Shown piece after piece: positions 37,734 to 48,522 of a DNA stretch of 64,000 bases. Under the pieces are notes generated by a model that did not search any database, had not been told where the DNA came from, and worked only from the letters and a program-made list of their open reading frames with translations. The DNA lies in contig NC_062246.1 of assembly GCF_905475465.1 (NCBI RefSeq), forward strand, positions 9,636,001-9,700,000, given 5' to 3'. A program made the translations under genes and the position numbers. The stretch is from Pieris napi. Lineage: Eukaryota > Arthropoda > Insecta > Lepidoptera > Pieridae. Position 1 is the stretch's first letter. Every line of letters begins with the position of its first letter.

Positions 37734-37782
37734 ACTTATTTAGAAACTAAATTAGTAGGTCTAATTTAGTTTCTTAATAAGT
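37734..37782. repeat. 21-bp-arm hairpin
   Basis: ACTTATTTAGAAACTAAATTA pairs with the complement of TAATTTAGTTTCTTAATAAGT (one mismatch), with a 7-base loop. No flanking duplication seen. Confidence 0.6.
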
Positions 37783-38655
37783 TAACTCATTCGTTTTTGA
37801 TAATTTCTGTGTGTACGCTGTTTTTACGCTTATCAGATTATTAAAACTGTGTAATACGACTTAAATTTTATATACATATATTCCAAATACCATACTTTTC
37901 AATTTAATGACTTTGATTTTCAACATTAGGTACTATTAAATTTGTACTTATACGATTTTACATAACAAAAATATATTAAATTGTTTCACTTCTATTTTGT
38001 GTACTTTGTAAACGATTTGCAGTTTTTATGTAAAACTATTATTAATGATATTAATATATTTTAACGATTTGTATGTTCATTTTAAGCGTAGCATAGTTAT
38101 GTAATAAAGTTTGTATGTGTCGTATGATTATTTTTTCGTCCAATCCTAAAATACCTTTCATTATTAATATATATGTATATACATACACATGCGGGAGTTT
38201 TTTTTGACACATGAAAAATTGGATTACACCTATTTTATTTAGGCTCAAATTATCTTAAATATATAAAACTTAGTACTTAACTAGTAAATGATAAACTCCA
38301 CACGACCTACAACATTTCAACCTGTTTACCTACAACCAACTACATTATAGGCGTGTGATTTATATTCCCTACACAGAGAGCGTACACAATGCTTTACTTC
38401 GGACCACGTCAACACTCGTGCCTAGACTACAAGCGTAAGCGGCTCTAGGATGGTTTAGGCCGGCCACGTTTTCAAGCTTAAGATCGCCGTTAAAAGATCG
38501 GTCCAGTTTTGTAATGTGTTCGTTTCGTAAATCACTGACTTTCAGGCAAGCATTAGTCTGCTGGCTGCTTTAGGAGTCCACAGACTAACTCAGTTTCATT
38601 AGGGTTTCCTCTCTTTGGTTAGGTTCTTATTATAGGCGAGTAACTAAAATAAAAA

Positions 38656-39166
38656 GGGTGCGTGTAGTTATGTACGCGCGTAAGAAGTTATACTTCTTTG
38701 GCTTTCTTTATTTTTTTAATATTAAATAATTAATAATAAATATTTAACGTTAATAATTTAATAATATTTAATATATTATTCAATTATTAATTAAAATTAA
38801 TAATAATTATTATTATTTTATTATATTATTTATTCAATTTAATAACTAGGTATGTTTCATAACCTTTTAACTAAGTAACAATAGGTCTTTGTGAAAAAGC
38901 ATTGCTAAGTTTCTTTGAAAAAGTAATTACAACTCCTTTATTTTTTTAAAAGGTACTACAAAGGTCATTGTGGTCTGTGGTCATTCAAAATTATTGGCAT
39001 AGCTAACTTCACGCATATTCTATTTCTTTTTACTTGTAGATTGTCTTATTCCCATCTCGCTCGCGCACGCTATAATCACACTGATAATTTTGTGTCACGG
39101 TGCGCGCGCATCGTAAAATTTCACTCTCATCAATTTTTCATAACGCGCCTAAAGAAGTATAACTTC
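38656..39166. mobile_element. Family B element, copy 1
   Basis: Left end GGGTGCGTGTAGTTATGTAC, CGCGCGTAA, then GAAGTTATACTTC and TTTGGC. Right end GTCACGGTGCGCGCGCATC ... AACGCGCCTAAA then GAAGTATAACTTC. The same ends bound 55358-55683. It is non-coding, with an AT-only block inside. Confidence 0.65.
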
Positions 39167-39656
39167 AAAAACAAGAGATTACGAAAATATTGACTAATGT
39201 AAACCCTGCTTACAACACGGCGTATGGAGGTTTTGAGTTTGATGACGTAACAATACTACAAATCAAATTATTATTTATTCATTTAGGTAACTCAAAATTT
39301 ATATTTACTGCCAGTTCTCAAATAGCGTAGAAAGGACGAGAAGAATTGGTCACCTCTGCGTCACTCTGAAATCGCCTAGGTTTTTTTTACAAAATGTAAT
39401 CATCTGCAACCGTTACATTACTCGTTGTAGATACAGTCTGATTATCGAGACAAAACTCTTGACATTGATAATTCCACCTATCCTATGTCGAAGCTAATCT
39501 TTTTTAAGTAAGTAGTCCGCTATATGCCAAGTGGGGCCCAAGTTAAAAATTAATAATTTTATACTTGTGATTTAATACCGGGCGAATCCGTAGCACATTG
39601 TTATCTGCTTGTTTATATTTCTCTGATAAGTTCTTATAAATTACGTAATAATTAAG

Positions 39657-39698
39657 TATATGCAACGTATGTATATAACAATACATACGTTGCATATA
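39657..39698. repeat. Perfect 18-bp-arm hairpin
   Basis: TATATGCAACGTATGTAT and its exact complement are separated by ATAACA. Found in the spacer about 500 bases before the decarboxylase-family gene. Confidence 0.7.
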
Positions 39699-40195
39699 TT
39701 TAATAAGTGTATGTTGATTGTTGCGTCAAACCATAAAATGGATGTTTTTCTGAATTTCTTGTGCAATTTTTGTTTTCGTCGAATTATTGAAATCAGTCCA
39801 TAATTAACATATACTAGACGATTTTATTTTTATAAATCCTTTATATTTTTTCATTTTCTATAGATATTTTAGATTTTTTGATAATATACCTAAATGTGTT
39901 AATTTTTATAAATTAAATTGACTAAATCACTACGGTAACAGACAATTTAGTGCGTCTATTTCACTCAATTTGTGGTCAAAATCCCAAATAAATGTCAAAT
40001 CAAGCATAAACAATAAACATGCATTTGATTTTGTCTTAAAAATGTGCAGGTAGATATAGTTTATTATTAAATTATAAAATTTTACAATCTCTCCGTAACA
40101 GGTATCTTTGTTTATGCAAAAAGCTATCATTTACACAGGTGTAAATATGAATAAATATAAGTTCAATTTCTGAAAATTCCATTATTTTCTGTGTA

Positions 40196-41638
40196 ATGGA
40201 CTCTCAACAATTTAAGGAGTTTGGCAAAGCTGCCGTTGAGTTTATTGCTGAATTTAATGATACGGTAAGAGAAAGAGATGTTTTACCATCAGTAGAGCCT
40301 GGCTATCTTCTATCTCTTCTACCTGAGAACGCACCAGAAGAACCACAAGATTGGCAATCGGTTTTTAAAGACTTTAAGGATACCATAATACCTGGCTTGA
40401 CTGCCTGGCAGTCACCGCAATTTCACGGGTTTTTCCCATGTGGCAGTTCCTATCCAAGTATCGTGGGAAGCTTGCTAACGGATGGTCTTGGTACCATTTG
40501 CTTAACCTGGGCTTCTGGACCTGTTAGCACTGAATTAGAAATTGTCACTTTGAACTGGCTGGGCAAAATGATCGGGCTACCCGAGGAATTCCTCAATTCT
40601 TCATTAGGTACTGGTGGTGGTGTTATCCATAGTTCCGCCAGCGAAGCGGTCTTTGTTTGTTTATTGGCTGCTAAAGAAAAAACTTTACGTCGCCTGAAGC
40701 AAGACCCGGATTTCGATGAAGATCAGGCGAAGCTAAAATTGGTAGCATACACTTCTGAACAATGCAATTCAGCCATTGAAAAGGCTGGTGTTCTTGGATC
40801 TATGAAAATGAGATTACTTAAATCAGATTCTGACGGAAGATTACGTGGAGAAACCCTCAAGAAAGCGATACAAGAAGATAAGGAAAAAGGGCTTATACCA
40901 TGTTACGTGGTAGCTACATTAGGTACGACAGGCACCTGCGCTTTTGATCCTTTGGAGGAGTTAGGACCAATTTGCCAGGAAGAAAGCATTTGGCTTCACG
41001 TAGACGCGGCATATGCGGGTGCAGCTTTCATATGCCCTGAGTACAAATATTTAATGGACGGAGTTAGCTATGCAGATTCCTATAGCTTCAATGCGCACAA
41101 ATGGTTATTAACAAACATATCCGTTTCCCCAACCTGGGTCAAGAATGACATTGATTTTTTAAATACTTTTGATGTGCAACGAGTCTATTTGGATGATATT
41201 AACTCTGAGACAAAAATACCAGATTTTAGGCACTGGCAATTACCATTGGGAAGGCGTTTCCGAGCGCTCAAGTTGTGGTTGGTTTTAAAAATATATGGGG
41301 CCAAGGGTTTAAGGGAGCATATAAGGAATCAGGTGAGCCTGGCACAGTACTTTGCGCAGCTTGTCAGAAAAGATAAACGATTTGCTGTGGACCCTGAACC
41401 ATCTATGGGCTTGGTTTGTATTAGATTGGCTGAAGGCGATGATTTGACGAAGACACTGTTGGATAATTTAATTGCGAAGAGGAAAGTTTTTATGGTCACT
41501 GCTTTTTCTGGCAATAAGGTGATTATACGAGTTGCTATTGGCTCTCGGTTTACCAATAAATCCGATATAGAAGTAACGTGGAATTTGATTAAGGCAGAGG
41601 CTGACATCTTATTTGGAGAATCACCTAAAGATATTTAA
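40196..41638 (+). CDS. 3,4-dihydroxyphenylacetaldehyde synthase-like protein (PLP-dependent amd/AADC family), single exon
   Basis: The 480-codon open frame is full length for group II PLP decarboxylases (about 475-510 residues). Landmarks: QFHGFFPCGSSYPS (75-88), the substrate/cofactor strip SEQCNS (187-192), LGTTGTCAFDP (242-252), HVDAAYAG (268-275, Asp270 for the pyridine nitrogen), SFNAHKW with the PLP lysine K302, catalytic-loop Y331, and IPDFRHWQLPLGRRFRALK. In true DOPA decarboxylases the position of N191 is His192. Asn there is the known signature of insect DHPAA synthases, which convert DOPA to the reactive aldehyde used in cuticle cross-linking. F79 also fits the synthase type, while F80 is decarboxylase-like. 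The HKW region is divergent (NAHKW, then NISVSPTW instead of NFDCSxMW). No intron interrupts the frame and no disabling change is seen. It is certainly of the family; the exact activity is inferred. Confidence 0.92.
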   Translation: MDSQQFKEFGKAAVEFIAEFNDTVRERDVLPSVEPGYLLSLLPENAPEEPQDWQSVFKDFKDTIIPGLTAWQSPQFHGFFPCGSSYPSIVGSLLTDGLGTICLTWASGPVSTELEIVTLNWLGKMIGLPEEFLNSSLGTGGGVIHSSASEAVFVCLLAAKEKTLRRLKQDPDFDEDQAKLKLVAYTSEQCNSAIEKAGVLGSMKMRLLKSDSDGRLRGETLKKAIQEDKEKGLIPCYVVATLGTTGTCAFDPLEELGPICQEESIWLHVDAAYAGAAFICPEYKYLMDGVSYADSYSFNAHKWLLTNISVSPTWVKNDIDFLNTFDVQRVYLDDINSETKIPDFRHWQLPLGRRFRALKLWLVLKIYGAKGLREHIRNQVSLAQYFAQLVRKDKRFAVDPEPSMGLVCIRLAEGDDLTKTLLDNLIAKRKVFMVTAFSGNKVIIRVAIGSRFTNKSDIEVTWNLIKAEADILFGESPKDI

Positions 41639-41860
41639 CCAGCTACTGATTTTCAGGATCAAAAATTAATACGAGATAGTATACAATCATACTTTTAATA
41701 TTGACTTAAGATATGCTTCACATTTACAAGGACACCTTAACAATGTTTAAAAAAATTTAAGACGTCGATCATGTACTGTAGGTACCATAACCACCGCCAG
41801 GATTTATCAAATATAATCAAATCAAGTTTCAAATATCAACGCCTACTTTTGCCTTTATAC

Positions 41861-41866
41861 AATAAA
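41861..41866 (+). terminator. Candidate poly(A) signal of the decarboxylase-family gene
   Basis: AATAAA 223 bases after the stop codon at 41638, the first such hexamer downstream. Confidence 0.5.
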
Positions 41867-42056
41867 CTATAGTTACATAATTATGAGTTTTTATTATCTA
41901 TAGGTAACCTCCTTAGTATCCAAAAGTAGCATGGAGCCAAACTGTCTTAATAGGCAAGTAGGTAAATCGGCTCTTTGTAACCTTCTAACCGAAAGGCTTT
42001 ATATCTTCTCTAGCTTGTGGAATATCGGTTGACAATAAACATTCCTAATACATTCT

Positions 42057-43661
42057 GGTAGGGGAGCCCAAGAGGGGATTTCGGGATTTACTAAAGCGCG
42101 GCAGATTAATATATAGGGGGATACCTTGTACCCGGTTAAGTACCTCCACAAAATATGAGGCCCATATATAAGGCCGCCCGTGAAGGAGACAGGATCAGAT
42201 TAGTAAAAAAAAATTGACCATCAGAAATTCCCGAGCGCGTCAGATTAAGGTAGGGTGAGTTAATTACATCCTAAAAAGTGTATATTCCACTAATCTGACA
42301 ATTTGAGAGTGACGGAAAAAAAGGAGAGGGCAACAAAGTTGTAAAAAAAAAACGTCATCTTGACATTCTCGAGCGTAGCTAATTTTTTTTTATTTTGAAG
42401 GAAATAATTCAAGAAGAATGAAAAGTATATAATCTGACGATTTCCGCAAGCCGAAATAACAAAAATTCGTCGATAAAGTTAAATGCGTGCAGCTGCGTGA
42501 TGCCTACATTTCCTAAAACCGATCGGAATCTACTAAACGGCGTTCTAAATATTTCCCTCATAATTACATTTCCTGTGAATTTGAACCGATTCGGACCGAT
42601 AGATTTTGAGAAATTTTGAAAAATCTTAAAAAAATAAGAAATATTTTTTTTTAAAGTGGTTTCTGTATCGATCAACTTCAAAAAACTTATCCGCCTTTGA
42701 GCTTGAAAAACCACGTCGATCGCCACCAAGCTGGTCAAAAGCGGTTGATTCGTTCGAGAGATATCGTGAACGAAAGAAACCCGAAAAAGTGTTTTTTCGG
42801 GATTACTCCGAAATTTGTGGTTCGATCAATTAAAATTGCAAAATTACTTATGAGGATGATAAAACTGCGTCGAATGCCGCCAACCGCGTGAAAATTGCTT
42901 GATACATTCAAAAGTTATTGCGGTTTGAAAATTTCAAAAATAGTGTTCTATGATACTTTTATCAGACTTTCGAGCTGGGAGAGCTCAAATGCATAGAAAT
43001 GTTATTTCTTTGAACTCAGCGAGCTCAAAATATCAATTTTAAGCGCCCAGGAATGGAATTAGCGGGAAGTTGCAGGGATGGCCCTTTAGGTGAACCGTTT
43101 TTCTAATTTTTTTTTGTCAGATCAGGCGAATCCCTCTAGATAATTGTCAGATTATGAGACAGTACGTTTAGAACATAAAGATGAACCACATATATCTTAA
43201 TCTGACGCGCTTGAGTATTTCAAAATTGCGATTTTTTTTTGCAAATTATGAAAATGGCCGTGGGTTTGCGTCCCATCGAAATCGTCAGATTAGTGAATGA
43301 GAGCTTTTTTTTGGTGCACTTAACACTCCCTTAGAAAATCTGACGCGCTCGATAATTTTTTTTTTTTTTTCATTTTCAACCCTTAAATACAACCACCCGC
43401 ATCATGCAAACGATCAGATTAACATACGTACATTATTAAAAATACGTAGGGCATAGATGCTATCAATATCTGACGCGCTCGAGGATGTCCATGCTACAGT
43501 TTTTTTTTACATATTTAACTATCTATAGCCCCGCTTCCCCCACCGATGAAAAGGAATTTATCATATAACATTTTTTTCTTCTTTTTATCTAAGCTTTGCA
43601 TCCCAATAGGTCTCTACGACGCTCGAGTAAATCCCCATTTAGCATCGTGGGCTCCCCTACC
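42057..43661. mobile_element. 1.6-kb inverted-repeat element with about 135-bp subterminal repeats
   Basis: The ends are GGTAGGGGAGCCCA at 42057 and its complement ending at 43661, flanked by ATTCT on the left and ATTCC on the right (a possible decayed 5-bp duplication). Inward, both arms repeat the module GTCAGATTA, about 50 bp, AATCTGACGCGCTCGAG and a run of T. On the right the AATCTGACGCGC motif falls at about 43199, 43337 and 43469. On the left its complement falls at about 42101, 42238 and, degenerate, 42374. The centre (about 42450-43100) is unique and non-coding. I cannot place it in a known superfamily. Its right end lies 34 bases beyond the stop of the zinc-finger exon at 43696, so it forms part of that transcript's 3' region. 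Confidence 0.7.
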
Positions 43662-43695
43662 ATTCCAATATGTTACATTTGAATGTATAAAAGAA

Positions 43696-44660
43696 CTATT
43701 CAAACTTTCCGCCCTCCTTCAACTTCTTTTGAATTTTCTGCCAAACTAACTTAGCGACAGTAGCATCCGAGGTTGTTATTGTATAACTTGCATTAGGGTG
43801 CTTATCTTTATAATGCTTAATCAAATTTTGCTTATTGAAGAACTTTTTCACGCACAGATCGCATCCGAACGGCCTGCTATTCGTGTGCGATCGCATGTGA
43901 TATATCAATCTACTCTCTCGTGGGAATATTTTATCGCACACCATGCATTGGACGTTTTTCTTCTTGCTATGCCGTTTCATATGTGTTTGCATGTTGTGTT
44001 TGAATGTGAACCCCTTTTTACATATATCGCACTGAAAGGGTTTCTCACCAGTATGGCATGATAGGTGACGTTTTTTGGCGCTCGCGTTGTCAAATGTTTT
44101 GTCGCATTGATCGCATTTGAAGGTCTTATTACCGCTATGTCTGAGTATATGTTGAACTAAGGCGGACTTATATTTAAGTGCCATTCCACATATGTTACAT
44201 TCGAATGGCTTCTCTGTGGTATGTCTACGTAGATGACTTTTGTACAAATGGGTCTTATCAAACTCCTTGTCACACATCTCGCACTTTATAATCGGTTTTT
44301 TGCACCGTTTATTTTCGATATGTCTACTCAAGTTTCGTTGATCGACAAAGTTCTTATCACAATTGTCGCATGTAAATGACCTTAGGTGGATTTCTTGGTG
44401 CTTAAGTAAGGCAGATTTCCGTTTACATCCGAATGGGCATTGTGTGCATTTGAATCTACCATCCGAATCGTGTTCGCTTATATGCGCGTAGTACTTTTCT
44501 AGATTCGGTAGTTTTTCTAAGCACATATGACATTCTAGATTCTGTTTTTGATGGGTTATTTTGTGTTCTGTCAAAAATTGGGTTGTGTCAAATCCTCTAT
44601 GACATGCGTCACAGGTATATTTGCCATTGGACACGGCGTTGGCATTCAACTCTTCGTCAG
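43696..44660 (-). CDS. Alternative terminal exon A of a C2H2 zinc-finger gene (ten fingers)
   Basis: The acceptor TTTATTATAG precedes CTGACGAAGAG at 44660. Joined to the phase-1 donor at 46657 it reads ADEELNANAV and then ten fingers (YTCDACHRGF ... H to FGCDLCVKKF ... H), giving a 409-residue protein with the shared exons. Finger 4 ends in Cys instead of His (FTCDNCDKNF ... RC, C2HC). There is no ATG upstream of the fingers within this exon, so it must be spliced to an upstream start. Architecture and spacing match exon B finger for finger. It is probably a nuclear DNA-binding protein; the target is unknown. Confidence 0.85.
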
Positions 44661-44967
44661 CTATAATAAAAAATGCATTTAAGTTTCTTGTTGTTTTTAT
44701 TATTCTCTTAGCTTTTGCGTATATTCTTCGCTCGCAAGTTAAAGCATCATGTAAGGACTAAGGGAGGTTGCTCTAAGAAATAGAGAACACTAATTCCGAA
44801 ACGTCAAAAAATAATAACCTTGGATTGTGATTTTTGTGACAATTCGACTCTTTGTTATAATTTGACAGTGACATTGCAGAATATAATGTTGATTGTCATT
44901 TTACATAATTACTGTAATGTATGTTAACAGTAATAATAATTAAAATTACAAGTCTATAATTAATTCA

Positions 44968-44973
44968 TTTATT
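44968..44973 (-). terminator. Candidate poly(A) signal after zinc-finger exon B
   Basis: AATAAA on the minus strand (TTTATT on plus), about 395 bases after the exon B stop and before exon A. It would allow exon B transcripts to end before reaching exon A. Confidence 0.35.
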
Positions 44974-45366
44974 GCATTCATTCCCCACATTTGGTATATA
45001 ATTAATTCATTTATATAAAGTAAAACTTAAAAGCTAAAACAACTATTATCACCCTTTATATTGCTAAAATAACTGCAAGAATTGGGAGATATTTTTTAAA
45101 CTATTTGCTACTTAGAAGTAAGTTACACAATGCAATGAGTGCAATCGGAGCGAAAACAAAACACGATAGAAAATATTAACAACAATAATTACATTAATTA
45201 TTCTAGTTTCTAATATAATCCAATATACAAGCTTGAAATATATATTTATAAACTTAGAAATAAAATACAAATAAATTATAAAATCTTTAACAAAGTTAAA
45301 CATCTATTAAACCAATATTTTTTTGGATATTGCATATTTCTCTCAAATTTACGACCCCTCGTTGCT

Positions 45367-48032
45367 TCATGGAACCTCTTCTTTCGATAATTTTTTCATT
45401 AGTTTCTCCCATACTTGTTTAGCGACTGCCGCGTCGGTGAACTTTGGCTCATACTTTTCGTTGGGATGTTTTCTTGAATAATGTCTCAATACATTGGATT
45501 TATGTGTAAACTTCTTGCTACAAACGTCGCACTTAAACGGTTTGCTATTCGTATGAGATCGCATGTGATAAATAAGCCTACTCTCGCGCGGAAAGACTTT
45601 AAAACATAATTGACATTTAAGATTTTTCTCCTTCGCGTGCCTTTCTAAATGACGCAACATGTTATGTTTGTGCGAGAATTTTTTACTGCATCTGGGACAC
45701 GGGAATGGCTTTTCGCCGGTGTGTTTCCGCAAATGCGGCTCTAATAAACCCCTGTGCGAGAAGGTTTTATTGCAATAGGTACATGAGTATGGGCGTACGC
45801 CACTGTGCAGTTGGATATGCCGCGCCAATGTCGACTTATGCTTGAAGAACATAGAACACAAATCGCATTGAAACGGTTTTTCTGTTGTATGCTTTTTTAA
45901 ATGGCTCTTCAGGAAGAAGGCTTTTTCAAAGACCTTGTTACAGACAGGACACGTGAGATCATGTTTATTCTTGCAAATACCCAATTTTTGGTGCCGCGAC
46001 AAATTTGCTTGGTGTGTAAATTCTTTGGAGCAGTGATCACATTTAAAAAATGGTATATCTGTGTGAAGTTTTTTGTGGTTCTGTAAATTTGAGAAGCTTT
46101 TGAATCGCTTTCCACAGATAAAGCAAGAATAATTTCTATCGTGCGAGAGTAGGTGGTCGTTGTAATCTTCCACTTTTTCGAAACGGAGATAGCAAACATG
46201 GCATTCAAGTCTTTCATGACTGTGCAAAATTTTATGCATGCGCAAATGAGATTTTTTTAAAAATGCTCTTTGACAAAAATCGCATATGTTCCTAGCTTCT
46301 TTCACAGCATTTCTGTTTAAGTCTTCCTCTGTCACTAGAAGGAAAATTAAGTCTAAAAATATTTCTGCCACTACCCACATTACATTGTAATAACTTAACT
46401 ACCCTAACAGGAGCGAAGATAACGCAAAAGCTAAAGGAGATTTGCTTTAATCCTAATATAACTAAGCATTTTAATGGTTAAGTCTTTCGGAATTTAAAAG
46501 ATGTGCTGAGTAAACTAGGGTTTACAAGCTTTAAGAAATATATTCAATGATTTTATATAATAAATATCATTTATATACTGTTGCCTAGAAGAATGATTGT
46601 TAGGCGGGTTCCGAACTCGAAAATTATTTTAAGAATTATAAATATAGGTAACTTACCACCACAACCAAGCATTGGAGGACCATCTCGAGCAACTAAGTCA
46701 GGTAATATGAAGTCATTTTCCTGAAAGATAAGTATTATATGACTATTAAACAAAACTTGCTACTTAAAGATGTTCTTCAATTATTGTGCTTTTTAAAGAG
46801 TTACACATACAAAAGATATTGCACATAATTTACAAACTAAACATAAGGTTGAAATTTGATACCAGTAATAGTGTACTTTTTTAAATCTTTAAAACTGCAT
46901 TCTGAAACTGATTTTTTTTTAAATATTTGCTTATAATAACATTTGATGCAACTGGCATTGTTATTGAATATTTCTTATAGAGGCTGCACTGGCACTTATT
47001 TGGTTAAGCTACAGCTGCTATTTTTTAAATTATATTAGACTTATACTTAAAAATTCACAAAATACAAGTAAATTTAATATTAAAAACAGTGGACTCTGAC
47101 AAATTTACAAAACTGTTTTAGTAATTATCTAACACATGCCTGTTTTTCTATTATTGTGAGATTATATACTGATTTTACAAATGCTGTAGAGAAGATTGTT
47201 TAAGTGACTGTTGGCCCATCATGCATATAATATACTAACTTGAGGTTCATCTTTAACAATTGATGTGTCAACTTCAGATTTAACATCCACAAAGTCTATA
47301 TTCATCTGTAGGACAACTTCCTCTATCTTTATCTCTCCTGAGCAGCCACTGAAAATTATTTATGAAACTATTAATTATATATTTGTTTTGTTTAGTCCAG
47401 CCAACTCTTACATCTTTACTTCTTATATTTCTGCTCTACCACCTAATGTGAACTCATCATCTGTGGATGCAGTTACATTAAAATATTGATCATGAATTAT
47501 TTTAGGTTTAGAGATAGCTCTAAGTAATTAATTATAAGATTGTGATTTAATCAGTGTAGTTATCAATTAACTTACTTAAGTGAAGTTACTTACTGCGGAC
47601 AATTTCAGAGTGCCCAAAACTTTTTGTTTTACTTTAGGCTTCGATATTGAAGATGGTAAATAACACAAAGAAATATTACTAAATAAATTGAGAAGAAGCA
47701 ATATTACCACTAATGTGTTGAACTAAATTTAACTGAACGGTTCAGTACCTTAAAAGCCGCATCAAATTACTTCTAACTGTAAACGATGAAACGTACCAAC
47801 TCCCAACCTACATAAGTTTCATTATAATCGATACGACAATTTAGATGTAAGGATAACACCTACCTACATAAATATGTAAGATCCGGAGTTCTTTTTTAAA
47901 TTAAAAATTATAAGAGATGTACAATAATAAAAATACTCACTTATTTTGGTCGTCTTGTTGATCAGACTTTAGTTCTTCGGCATTTTCATCATAGTAAAAC
48001 GGTTCAACTTTTACTGTAATATTTTCAGCCAT
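45367..48032 (-). CDS. C2H2 zinc-finger transcription factor, exons 1-3 plus terminal exon B
   Basis: Exons: 48032-47941 (start MAENITVKVEPFYYDENAEE), 47348-47240 (CSGEIKIEEVVLQMNIDFVD ... VKDEPQ), 46720-46657 (ENDFILPDLVARDGPPMLGC) and 46334-45367. The phases are 2, 0 and 1 and the joined frame is 410 residues. The N-terminal 90 residues are acidic with KxE motifs (VKVEP, IKIEE, VKDEP) that resemble SUMO-acceptor or activation segments; no BTB, ZAD or SCAN domain is seen. The rest is ten fingers, ICDFCQRAF ... to FKCDVCSKKF ... H, with TGEKPF-type linkers in the C-terminal part. Finger 4 is C2HC (FKCDHCSKEF ... GIC). The presumed function is sequence-specific transcription control. I do not recognise an ortholog name. 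Confidence 0.88.
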
Positions 48033-48522
48033 TTTCGTTTATATTATTATAATAAAAACGTTGCTAGAGGTCTACATTTATTGTTAAGAATATCACATAG
48101 AAGAAATTATACAATCAAAATATAACGACGGAAATATTAATGTAAATTATAAACGCTTGACGCCATTCACAGTACCAGACTTTTATTTTCTCTGTTTGAT
48201 CTTGCAATTTGACATCGCACAAAAATGTTACATGTGTCGCTGTCAAATCCGTAACCGTGAACGTCAAAACAAAAATATGGATTCTGATCTAACGCTAACT
48301 TGGATGAGTATTTCCATACAAAAATTATAAAGAAGAAAGATTTGAATTTATTATTTATTATTTTTGCATGCTATGTAAGGAATAAACTGAAATACTGTAT
48401 TAACTTTAAAAATGATTTCACTTTTAGAATGCGCCATTATCACTCAGTAACTAGTGCTAGGCAGGCTACTTCTAATAAATTAATTGCCGATATTTGTTTT
48501 AAAATAAGTGTTGTTTGCCTTA
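48033..48522. promoter_or_regulatory. Upstream region of the zinc-finger gene
   Basis: Within about 250 bases upstream of the start (48190-48270) there are three TGTCAAA/TTTGACA-type words (TTTGACATCGC, CTGTCAAATCC, ACGTCAAAAC). No TATA box stands out. 48445-48522 is the left part of a dispersed repeat also seen at 63255-63345. Weak evidence for a promoter. Confidence 0.3.

Larger units (their letters stand above)
36098..40195. other. Intergenic region between Fas3 and the decarboxylase-family gene
   Basis: No coding sequence recognised. It holds two hairpins (37734-37782, 39657-39698), a family B element (38656-39166) containing an almost pure A/T block at 38707-38850, and a LINE-like tail fragment near 39265-39375. 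Confidence 0.6.

Noticed and set aside
38707..38850. Replication origin or matrix-attachment-like AT block
   Set aside because: It is only low-complexity A/T sequence within a family B element; nothing supports an origin.
42409..42891. Open frames of 64-109 codons inside the inverted-repeat element
   Set aside because: No domain similarity, and opposite-strand frames are equally long; treated as chance in the unique centre of the element.
46335..46380. ATG at 46380 as the start of zinc-finger exon B
   Set aside because: The residues before VTEEDLNRN are hydrophobic and intronic. A TTTCCTTCTAG acceptor at 46335, in phase with exon 3, explains the N terminus better.
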